NCBI GenBank assembly: GCA_023396625.1
Contig: JAEWVY010000042.1
Location: 1 to 22,910 of the forward strand
DNA: 22,910 nucleotides
Direction of reading: 5' to 3'
DNA from: Pseudomonadota bacterium
Lineage (GTDB): Bacteria > Pseudomonadota > Gammaproteobacteria > Burkholderiales > Burkholderiaceae_C
Made by a program: the position numbers and the translations under genes. Below are positions 6,532 through 14,554 of this stretch, in pieces. A model generated the notes under the pieces. That model was not told the origin of the DNA and did not search any database. It saw only the letters and a list, made by a program, of their open reading frames with translations. Within the stretch, counting starts at the first letter, position 1; every line of letters starts with the position of its first letter.

Positions 6532-7127
6532 GCGTGCCCCGCCTGAGGCGACAACATCCATGCCTGCACGCCCAGCAGCGCGAGCGCGCGGTCATAGCGT
6601 TGCTCGACTGGCGCCTCGAAAATCACGGCGGGATCGGCCATGACGGTAAGCCAGCTGTTTTCCCCCAGTTCGGACTCCAGCTGCCCGCCGTCCCAGGAGG
6701 CATAGCCAAGCGTGACCAGCACACGCCGGGGCCCGGCGCCCGTGGACAAGGCCTCCAGCACGTCCTTGGAGGTGGTCATCTCGATCCCCTGCGCGACGGC
6801 CATCGTCGAGGCATACACCGTCGTGGCCTCCGGGTGGTCTGCCGTGACCATGGTTTCGTGGAGTACAAAACCCCGCTCCGTCTGCACAGGCCCTCCCTGG
6901 AACACGGGCGCATCCGAGAGATCCGCGCGGCGAAGCGGCAGATCCACCTTGTCGAAAAGGTGCTTGAGACGCATGTCGCTGGGCTTGTTGATGATCAAGC
7001 CCAGCGCTCCGCGATCCGTGTGCTCGCAAAGATAGACGACGCTGTTCGCGAAAGCCTCGTCCTCCAACCCGGGCATGGCGATCAGGAAATGATGCGTCAG
7101 GTTGACAGGGGCAGAATCGATGGCCAT
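6528..7127 (-). CDS. yqgE: YqgE/AlgH family protein
   Basis: A 199-residue cytosolic protein with the full family pattern: LTHHFLIAMPGLED (10-23), FANSVVYLCEHTDRGALGLIINKP (26-49, family core), VFQGGPVQTERGFVLH and LGYASWDGGQLESEL. The biochemical role of the family is not established. ATG at 7127 is chosen because it gives the family N-terminus; a TTG at 7157 lies inside the opposite gene. There is no good ribosome binding site. A minus-strand TAAAAT resembling a -10 box ends 7 nt before the ATG, so a leaderless or very short-leader message is conceivable. The start faces that of phrB across 16 nt. Confidence 0.93.
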   Translation of the reverse strand: MAIDSAPVNLTHHFLIAMPGLEDEAFANSVVYLCEHTDRGALGLIINKPSDMRLKHLFDKVDLPLRRADLSDAPVFQGGPVQTERGFVLHETMVTADHPEATTVYASTMAVAQGIEMTTSKDVLEALSTGAGPRRVLVTLGYASWDGGQLESELGENSWLTVMADPAVIFEAPVEQRYDRALALLGVQAWMLSPQAGHA

Positions 7128-7143
7128 GGCAGGAATTTTAGCG

Positions 7144-8622
7144 GTGAACAACGGCAAGCCGTTTCACGCCGGACTGATGTGGTTCCGGCGGGATCTGCGC
7201 GCGCACGACAACGCCGCGCTTCACCACGCGCTGCGCAGTTGCGCACAACTCCACTGTCTTTTTGTCTTCGACCAGGACATTCTTGCGCCCCTGAACCGAA
7301 TGGACCGGCGGGTCGAATTCATCCAGGCCTGCCTGGTGGAGCTCGACGCCACGCTGCGAGCCCTGGCCGGACACGCCGATGCCGGTTTGATCGTGCTGCA
7401 CGCCTCGGCGCGGCAGGCCGTCCCGCGCATGGCGCGCTCCCTGGGGGTCCAGGCGGTCTTCGCCAACCAGGACTACGAGCCTGAGGCCAATGCGCGGGAC
7501 GCCGCGGTACGAGGGGCGCTTGCGGATGCCGGTATTGCGCTGCACATGCACAAGGACCAGGTGGTTTTCGCCGGCAACGAGCTCCTGACCGACCAGGATC
7601 GGCCCTACATGATGTTTGCCCCCTACAAGAAAAAGTGGCTCGAGCGCGTGAATGAGCATTTACTTCAGCCCTACCCCGTCGCTCATCACGCGAAAGCGCT
7701 TGCGCCGCGACCCGTCCCGCTGCGCAGGCCGGTGCCCACACTGAGCGACATCGGCTTTCAGGCCGCCGGTCTCGATGCCCGACAGCTCGCGCCCGGGTCC
7801 GCTGGCGGGCAACGCCTCCTGGCCGATTTTCACGACCGCATGGATCGCTACCACGCGGTCCGCGACTTCCCCGCCCTCCGTGGGCCGAGTTATCTCGGCG
7901 TGCACCTGCGATTTGGCACCCTTTCGATCCGCCAGCCGGTGACCCTGGCGCGCCACGGCCTCCTCGCCGGGAGCCCGGGCGCGGCAGCATGGCTGAACGA
8001 ACTTGTCTGGAGGGAGTTCTACTTCCAGGTGCTGGCCCATTTTCCTCACGTGGCGACACGAAGTTTCAAGCCCGAGTTCGACGCCATCGCGTGGGAGCGT
8101 GGGCACCACGCCAAAGCGCTTTTCGAAGCGTGGCAACAGGGCCGCACCGGCTATCCGCTGGTCGACGCGGGCATGCGGCAGTTGGTGCAGACGGGCTATA
8201 TGCACAACCGGCTTCGCATGGTCGCTGCAAGTTTTCTCGTCAAGGACCTGGGGGTCGATTGGCGCTGGGGCGAACACTATTTCGCCCAGAAACTCAATGA
8301 TTTCGATCTGTCGGCGAACAACGGCGGCTGGCAATGGTGCAGCTCGAGCGGCTGTGACGCGCAACCCTGGTTTCGCATCTTCAACCCGGTCACGCAGAGC
8401 CGGCGATTCGACGGCCAGGGAAAATTCATCCGCCGCTACATTCCGGAACTGGGGAAACTATCCGATGACGCACTGCACGCCCCATGGCTGGCCCGACCGC
8501 TGGACCTTGCCAGCGCCGGCGTCACGCTCGGGAAGACCTATCCGTTTCCCCTGGTCCAGCATGAAGACGCACGTCGACGCACCCTGCAACGCTATGCCGT
8601 CATCAAGAAACCTGGCCCCTGA
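7144..8622 (+). CDS. phrB: Deoxyribodipyrimidine photolyase (class I CPD photolyase)
   Basis: A 492-residue flavoenzyme that uses blue light to split cyclobutane pyrimidine dimers. The N-terminal antenna domain opens with LMWFRRDLRAHDNAAL (11-26). The FAD-binding helical domain contains SYLGVHLRFGTLSIR (249-263), WLNELVWREFYFQVL (283-297), GYMHNRLRMV (351-360) and DFDLSANNGGWQW (386-398), then the typical FRIFNP at 410-415. Length fits class I enzymes. The GTG at 7144 is chosen as start because AGGA lies 9 nt upstream and it leaves a normal N-terminus. In-frame ATGs at 7120 and 7126 would overlap the yqgE start. The gene is monocistronic and converges on chpA; the 47-nt gap between them shows no clear terminator. 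Confidence 0.95.
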   Translation: MNNGKPFHAGLMWFRRDLRAHDNAALHHALRSCAQLHCLFVFDQDILAPLNRMDRRVEFIQACLVELDATLRALAGHADAGLIVLHASARQAVPRMARSLGVQAVFANQDYEPEANARDAAVRGALADAGIALHMHKDQVVFAGNELLTDQDRPYMMFAPYKKKWLERVNEHLLQPYPVAHHAKALAPRPVPLRRPVPTLSDIGFQAAGLDARQLAPGSAGGQRLLADFHDRMDRYHAVRDFPALRGPSYLGVHLRFGTLSIRQPVTLARHGLLAGSPGAAAWLNELVWREFYFQVLAHFPHVATRSFKPEFDAIAWERGHHAKALFEAWQQGRTGYPLVDAGMRQLVQTGYMHNRLRMVAASFLVKDLGVDWRWGEHYFAQKLNDFDLSANNGGWQWCSSSGCDAQPWFRIFNPVTQSRRFDGQGKFIRRYIPELGKLSDDALHAPWLARPLDLASAGVTLGKTYPFPLVQHEDARRRTLQRYAVIKKPGP

Positions 8623-8669
8623 GCCGCCCCCGTGCCCGGCAGCTGTACCCCTCTGCCCCACAGCCTGCT

Positions 8670-11600
8670 TCAGGCGGGCACCGGCGCCTCGGCATAACGA
8701 CGGACGAGGCTGAGCAGCTCTTCTTCGGAATAGGGCTTCCCAAGATAGTGGTTGACACCCAGTGCCTGCGCATGCTCCCGATGCTTTTCGGCGATGCGGG
8801 AGGTGATCATGACGATGGGAAGCCCTTTGAGCCCAGGGTCCGAACGGATGTTTCGAGCCAGATCGAAGCCATCCATGCGCGGCATCTCAATATCAGAAAG
8901 CACCAGCGCTGGCCGCTCGTCCTGCAGCCGCTCAAGCGCTTGAAGCCCATCGGCGGCAAGCGCCACACGGTAACCTTCACGCTGCAGCAGGCGCTGAGTC
9001 ACCCGGCGGACCGTGATCGAATCGTCAACGATCAGGACCAGCGGAACCGTGGTGCCAGCAGACACGGGTTTTCTGCGCCCATCCCCCGCCCCCACTGCCG
9101 ACTGCGCCGCCGGCAATGCACTCATTTGCCGGGCCTGCTCTCCGTAAATGCTCGCGAGCGCCACGGGGTTGTAGATCAGAATCACCGCACCCGAAGCCAG
9201 CACCGTCAGACCCGCAAGCCCTGGCAGCCGCGAAAGCTGTGGCCCCAGATTCTTGACCACCGCCTCCTGGTTGCCAAGGATTTCGTCCACGTGGATGGCC
9301 ACACGTTGGTTCGCGCTGCGGAAAATGACGACCGGCATCGTTCTCGCAGCAGGTTCGTCACTGCGCGAAGAGGCCTGAAGCAACGCACCAGACCAGAAAA
9401 ATGGGACGGCCTCCCCGCCAAACTGCATCGACCCTTGACTGTACGCCTGGGCCAGTTCCGCTGGCGTCACCCGGCGAACGAGTTCCACCAGATTGGCTGG
9501 CACGCCGACGGACAGCGCCCCGCTGCGCATCACCACCACCTGCGTCACCGCTGTGGTCAGTGGCAACACCAACTTGAAGCTCGTGCCTGCGCCGAGTTGG
9601 GTATGCGTTTCGATACGCCCCCCCAGCGATTGCACCTCGGCACGAACCACATCCATGCCGATGCCGCGCCCCGCCAGTTCCGTCACCTTGGAGGCCGTGG
9701 TAAACCCCGACATGAAGATGAGGTTGGCCGCCTCTTCGTCGCTGAGCGACTGGTCTGCCGTGATCAGCCCCTGCTGGACCGCACGTTCGCGGATGCGCGG
9801 CACGTCGAGTCCGGCCCCATCGTCGGCAAATGTCCCGGAGACGTCGTTGCCCGCCTGCTGCAAGTCGATCGTGATACTCCCTACCGACTCCTTGCCTGCA
9901 GCGACCCGGTCCGCCTCATCTTCGATACCATGAACGACGCAGTTTCGCAGCAAGTGCTCGAACGCACCGGTCATGCGATCCAGCACCCCCCGGTCCATTT
10001 CGATAGAGCCGCCATGGATGTCGAGCTTGACCTGCTTGCCCGTTTCCTTGGACGCCTGGCGCACGACCCTGTAGAGCCGTTCGGACACCCCCTCGAATTC
10101 GACCATGCGGGTGCGAAGCAGATCCTGCTGAAGCGCCCGCGTCTGCCGCGCCTGGGCCACGAGATCCTCCTCGGTCGCCTCCACCGTGCGCTGGATACTT
10201 CGCTGCACCGTCGCCACGTCGTTCACCGACTCCGCCATCATGCGGGTCAGTTCCTGCACCCGGGTAAAACGATCGAACTCCAGCGGGTCGAAGTTCTGCT
10301 GTATTTCCTTGGCTTGTGCCATGCGAGACTGCATCTGGCTCTCGGCCTGCAACTCGATGTCCCGCAGCTGAAGACGCAAGCGGTCCAGGTTGTCCGTCAG
10401 ATCTTTCAACGAACCTCTGAGCTGGTTCATCTCGGCTTCGAGACGGGAGCGGGTGACCATCACCTCCCCGGCCTGATTCACCAAGCGATCCAGCAGCTGG
10501 GAACGCACCCGCACCGCCTGATTTGCCGCGGCCCGCACGGGAGCGATCATCATCGGCGCGGGCATGGCGATTGCCGGCATGGCCTTCACCGGCTCGGCTG
10601 GCGCCGCCGCCGGCAAGCCCGGGGCGGGCGCCATCGCCCCCTGGTCCTCGATGGCTTCTGCCACGATGGGCACCGCCGCTTCAATCCGCGCCGCCTCGAC
10701 CGGTTCGGACTGCAGATTGACTGCCCGGAGCGTCTCGAACCGGCCCTCGATGGCGTCCAGACGCGCCAGCAAGGGAGCGATGTCTCCGCCCTGAACGGGG
10801 GCTGTCCCCAGTCCCTCGATTTCGGACTCCAATCGGTGAGCCAGTTCGCCAAGTTGCATGGCGCCGGCCAGGCGTGCGCTGCCCTTGAGCGTATGCAAGG
10901 CGCGAAGCACTTCCCCGCGCGCCGAATCCTGATCCGGATGGGCGGCCCACTGCCGCAAGGCACTGCCCAGCCGGGGAAGCAGTTCCCCTGCTTCCTCCTC
11001 GAAAATCGGGAACAGATCCGGATCGAGCACGTCCGCCACGTCCAGGTCGTCGGTGCCATCGGGCAACATCACTGGCAAGGCCTGGACGGCCTGCGAAACT
11101 TCGGCACTCAGCGGCAAGGATTGCATCGCCGGCTCTGCAACCGACCGTCCGCCAGCCTCCACGGGTTCCGACCCAAGACCGGTGAATCCCGAGTCCTCGG
11201 GCATGGAGACCGCTTCTTCCCAAGGTGTCGCGGCAGGTGTCTCCGGCGTTGCCGCTACCACACCAAATTCCAGTGCCCTGAGTTCCGCGACGATGGCGGG
11301 GTCCGGCTCCTTCAGGAAGCCGGCGGCGAACTGGTGCAACAGCCGTCGGATATCTTCCGCCGCAGCCGAAAAGACTCTCGCCTGCACGGCAGTGCCGCCC
11401 CGCTGATCATGCATGTGCTGGAGCGCGTGCTCCAACGCGCGCGCCATCTCGGAAAGCGCCGAAAACCCCACGGTTGCCGAGCTTCCCGCCAAGGAATGCG
11501 CCAACGCCTCTGCCTCGGGTGGAACCCCCCGATCCAGCTCCAGCGCCCATTCGGTAAGCAGTGTCGTCAGGCGGCGCGACCACTCGTCCGCCTCATTGAG

Positions 11601-14507
11601 AAAGACGTTGTAGAGCGGGATACCAATGCGCAAGTCACCAATCACCTTGACCTGCTCTTCTTCCGTCACCTCGTCCGCTATGGCAACCCCTGGTTCGAAC
11701 GCCTCCGTCGGCTGGAGCGGCGCCTGACCCGGAGGCTCCTCAACCCCCGTCGCCAAGCCAGGCAGCGCATCGCCGCCCATCTCGATGAATTCCACCGCCT
11801 CCTGCCCGATATCCTGCAGCTCAGTGGCCTCTGCTATCGCGGCGATGGTCTCCGCGACAGGCGCGGGCTGTGCCTGCCGGGGCAGATCCAGATCCATCTC
11901 CTTCGGCGCGGGAGGCTCCGTCGTCTGAATAGGCCGCAATGCCTCGACCTCGGCCGCGACCACTGCCGCCTCGGCAACAGGCTCGACGTCCACCGTGGGC
12001 TCGCCCGGTACCTGAATCGGCAGAAAAACATTGTCCCTGCGCAGCGCTTCCGCCGCCACCTGGAATGCCTGCGCTGTCCACGGCTCGGCCCGGGCCTGCT
12101 CAACATCTTCCACCCATTGGCTGAAAGCCTGGAGCGATTGACCGGCCAGTTGACAAAGTTCGTGGCTTGCAGGCTTGTGATCTGCGAGCCACAGGTTCAG
12201 CACCTGCTCCAGCGCCCACGCGGCTTCGCCGAACACCATGAGCCCCACCATGCGTGAGCTGCCCTTGAGCGTATGAAACGCTCGGCGCAGAACGGTCAAC
12301 TGCTCCGTGTCCCGCGGATCGCCGCCCAGCGCCTCCACCGCAACCAGGCCATTTTGAATCACCTCTCGCGCTTCCTCGAGGAAGATCGCCTGCAGATCGT
12401 CTTCTTCCACCTCGGCATCGTCGCGAGCGGCCTCGGCCGGCGCCTCGACCCTGGCCAGCTCGACCGGCAACTCAGGTTCCACGGGGCCAACCGTCAGGTC
12501 GGGAAGGGCTCTCGCTTCCTCCAGATCCAACGCACGCACGGCCTCGGGCATCTCGGCCGGCATCTGCAAATCCACGGACCATTCGGGTGTGGCCACAGAG
12601 GGCTTCTGCAGATCCTCGCCCGATGACGCGCCCCCATCCGCTGGGGCATCCCCAGGCTGCGCCGACGCCGGCACAGGCCCGGGCGTCACCGGAGGTATCG
12701 GCAGCGTCAACTCGGCAGCGCCATGCTCGGGAGCCGCGCGCCCCATCAATGGACGCAGTTCACCCAGGCTCGAATCGAAAATGAAAAGCTTTTTGGCCAG
12801 CGCCGGTTGATAGTTCAGCATGTCCATCAACAAACCCAGCGCACCAAGGTTATTGCCCAGTTTGTCGAAGGTTCCCGCAAGACTGGCCTTCTCTTCGTCC
12901 GCATCAGCCGACACGATCCGTTCCACACATTCACGCATGTGGACCACGGCGCGGGACGCTTCGTCCAGCCCCAGAACCGACAGCACGCCCCGCATCTGCG
13001 AAAACAGCGTCGGCACGGCGTTCAATACGTCTTTTTCCTCCGGTTGGCGGAAAAACTGGTCCAACGCCTTCTCCGCCTCGGCAAGCGTCACCCGCAGTTC
13101 ACCGACCACGGTCCCCATGGTCTGCCGATCGCTGACCCGCCGATAGAGGTCTTCCATCCATGATTCGAGAGGTTCCGCGTGGCCTCCAGCGCAGACATGG
13201 TCGAGACGTTCGGCGAGTCGGTTGGTGCGCTCCCCCAGTTCCTCTTCATCGAGATTGCGGTCCGCAAGCGCGGCCTCCAGGTACAGCACCGATGTGGCGA
13301 CTTCCAGGGCAAGCTCCGCCGCCGGTGGCGTCCCTGATCGGGCGGTCATTTCAGCGGCGTGCCTCAGCCCATCCGCAAGACGCTGGCTTTGGGGATGCAG
13401 CCTGACAATGGATTCGGCCACCAGCCCGAACTGGTCCACCACCCCCTTGAGCAAGGTCGCATTGCCTCCCGCCAGAGCCGACCAGGTCTCTTTGGCAGCC
13501 TCGATACGCTTGCGCGCCTGTATCAAAAGTGCCGGGTCAAACCGTCCGTACCGTCTGGTCTCGTAGTCCACCACCTCATGGGCAGTCAGCCTGTAGGCTT
13601 GACGCACCGCGATCAGCGCGGGCACCTGGTCTGAATCGCCGGGGGGAACAGACTGCGCACAGAAAAACAGGAGATCCCTGGCGAGTCGCTCGGACACCTG
13701 TTGATCGCCCCGCGCAAAGGACGCATAGTGAAGCAGCACCTGAGAGGCCGCCCGCTTGACATACAGATCCACGGGCAGGAGCGCATGCGCAATCGCCTCG
13801 AAGAAAGCGGCGCCGATGGCCCAGAAGATGCGTGCCGCGCCTTGCGCCACGCTGTGGGACACCCCCAGGCTGACGTCGCGCATCAAGGCCGCGGCCTCGG
13901 CATCCCCTTTCTGCATGACCCGAAGCACCGCCTGGTCCACCAGGGTGCGTTCGGGCAATTGGACACTCGCCTGTGGCCCTTCCTCACGCTCCCGTGCGGG
14001 CTGCAGCCAGCGCCATTCCACCTCCCACAGATCCGCCGGATGGATGCGCTCCGACGCCGCGAGCAGCTGGGCATCGCGATACTGTGGAAACAGGCCGACC
14101 GCGGATTGTCGGGTGCCCCCAAGAAACAGTTCGAGATACTCCACCAAGGCGAAACTGGCTCGCTCCAGGACCGATGCCGAGGTGTCGTTGCATTTTTCTG
14201 GGCGCTGCACAAACTGCTGCACCGCGGACTCCATGGCCCGAAGCATCTGGGCGGGCCCGGCGAACCCCACCATTTCCAGCGCTCCCACCGCCTGATGGAG
14301 CTGTTGCCGCGCCATGCGCAGCTGGCTGGCATCCACCGAAGCGAGGTCTGTTCCCCTGGCTGCCTCCGTGTCCCTGACATAACGCTTGAGTGACTTGTTT
14401 GCCGCATCCAGGGATTTGCGAAGTTCGTCCAGAACCCAAGCCAAAGGCCCGAGATCATTCACCTCGGCCTCTTGGGCATTCGCGCTGGCAGCTTCATCGA
14501 TTCGCAT
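8670..14507 (-). CDS. chpA: ChpA/PilL-type hybrid chemosensory histidine kinase of the type IV pilus Pil-Chp system
   Basis: A very large (1945-residue) cytoplasmic CheA-type kinase. The N-terminal half holds degenerate Hpt-like helical bundles without a phosphorylatable His (about 62-100 and 498-531). Three Hpt domains with intact histidines follow: His745 (FHTLKGSSRMVG), His1004 (AHSLAGSS) and His1205 (LHTLKGSARLAG), joined by Pro/Ala/Glu-rich linkers. Next come the dimerisation helices (about 1320-1450) and a HATPase domain with N box HLLRNCVVHG near 1519, DDGAGLD near 1566 and GRGIGMD near 1612. A CheW-like domain spans about 1650-1790, and a C-terminal receiver carries phospho-acceptor Asp1872 (LSDIEMPRMDG). 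It should take signals from PilJ via PilI and phosphorylate PilG and PilH. ATG at 14507 has GGAG about 11 nt upstream; a GTG at 14519 is an alternative. It is the last gene of the cluster. Confidence 0.95.
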   Translation of the reverse strand: MRIDEAASANAQEAEVNDLGPLAWVLDELRKSLDAANKSLKRYVRDTEAARGTDLASVDASQLRMARQQLHQAVGALEMVGFAGPAQMLRAMESAVQQFVQRPEKCNDTSASVLERASFALVEYLELFLGGTRQSAVGLFPQYRDAQLLAASERIHPADLWEVEWRWLQPAREREEGPQASVQLPERTLVDQAVLRVMQKGDAEAAALMRDVSLGVSHSVAQGAARIFWAIGAAFFEAIAHALLPVDLYVKRAASQVLLHYASFARGDQQVSERLARDLLFFCAQSVPPGDSDQVPALIAVRQAYRLTAHEVVDYETRRYGRFDPALLIQARKRIEAAKETWSALAGGNATLLKGVVDQFGLVAESIVRLHPQSQRLADGLRHAAEMTARSGTPPAAELALEVATSVLYLEAALADRNLDEEELGERTNRLAERLDHVCAGGHAEPLESWMEDLYRRVSDRQTMGTVVGELRVTLAEAEKALDQFFRQPEEKDVLNAVPTLFSQMRGVLSVLGLDEASRAVVHMRECVERIVSADADEEKASLAGTFDKLGNNLGALGLLMDMLNYQPALAKKLFIFDSSLGELRPLMGRAAPEHGAAELTLPIPPVTPGPVPASAQPGDAPADGGASSGEDLQKPSVATPEWSVDLQMPAEMPEAVRALDLEEARALPDLTVGPVEPELPVELARVEAPAEAARDDAEVEEDDLQAIFLEEAREVIQNGLVAVEALGGDPRDTEQLTVLRRAFHTLKGSSRMVGLMVFGEAAWALEQVLNLWLADHKPASHELCQLAGQSLQAFSQWVEDVEQARAEPWTAQAFQVAAEALRRDNVFLPIQVPGEPTVDVEPVAEAAVVAAEVEALRPIQTTEPPAPKEMDLDLPRQAQPAPVAETIAAIAEATELQDIGQEAVEFIEMGGDALPGLATGVEEPPGQAPLQPTEAFEPGVAIADEVTEEEQVKVIGDLRIGIPLYNVFLNEADEWSRRLTTLLTEWALELDRGVPPEAEALAHSLAGSSATVGFSALSEMARALEHALQHMHDQRGGTAVQARVFSAAAEDIRRLLHQFAAGFLKEPDPAIVAELRALEFGVVAATPETPAATPWEEAVSMPEDSGFTGLGSEPVEAGGRSVAEPAMQSLPLSAEVSQAVQALPVMLPDGTDDLDVADVLDPDLFPIFEEEAGELLPRLGSALRQWAAHPDQDSARGEVLRALHTLKGSARLAGAMQLGELAHRLESEIEGLGTAPVQGGDIAPLLARLDAIEGRFETLRAVNLQSEPVEAARIEAAVPIVAEAIEDQGAMAPAPGLPAAAPAEPVKAMPAIAMPAPMMIAPVRAAANQAVRVRSQLLDRLVNQAGEVMVTRSRLEAEMNQLRGSLKDLTDNLDRLRLQLRDIELQAESQMQSRMAQAKEIQQNFDPLEFDRFTRVQELTRMMAESVNDVATVQRSIQRTVEATEEDLVAQARQTRALQQDLLRTRMVEFEGVSERLYRVVRQASKETGKQVKLDIHGGSIEMDRGVLDRMTGAFEHLLRNCVVHGIEDEADRVAAGKESVGSITIDLQQAGNDVSGTFADDGAGLDVPRIRERAVQQGLITADQSLSDEEAANLIFMSGFTTASKVTELAGRGIGMDVVRAEVQSLGGRIETHTQLGAGTSFKLVLPLTTAVTQVVVMRSGALSVGVPANLVELVRRVTPAELAQAYSQGSMQFGGEAVPFFWSGALLQASSRSDEPAARTMPVVIFRSANQRVAIHVDEILGNQEAVVKNLGPQLSRLPGLAGLTVLASGAVILIYNPVALASIYGEQARQMSALPAAQSAVGAGDGRRKPVSAGTTVPLVLIVDDSITVRRVTQRLLQREGYRVALAADGLQALERLQDERPALVLSDIEMPRMDGFDLARNIRSDPGLKGLPIVMITSRIAEKHREHAQALGVNHYLGKPYSEEELLSLVRRYAEAPVPA

Positions 14508-14554
14508 GGCTTGACGCACTCCGCGGGTAAGGTATGAGGGTCGGACCCTGCAGA

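Noticed and set aside
7102..7107. Perfect TTGACA as a -35 box for phrB
   Set aside because: No acceptable -10 hexamer lies 15-19 nt downstream, and the bases encode conserved yqgE residues on the other strand.
8663..8675. Small stem GCCTG-CTT-CAGGC at the end of chpA as a terminator
   Set aside because: It overlaps the stop codon and no T run follows on either strand.
8748..12257. 1169-codon open frame on the plus strand opposite chpA
   Set aside because: It is antisense to a clearly conserved kinase and its translation is rich in Arg, His, Gly and Leu with no domain pattern. Long antisense frames are expected in GC-rich DNA.
14537..14549. Stem AGGGT-CGG-ACCCT between pilJ and chpA
   Set aside because: Only 5 bp with a 3-nt loop and no T run; likely chance, or at most a weak element.
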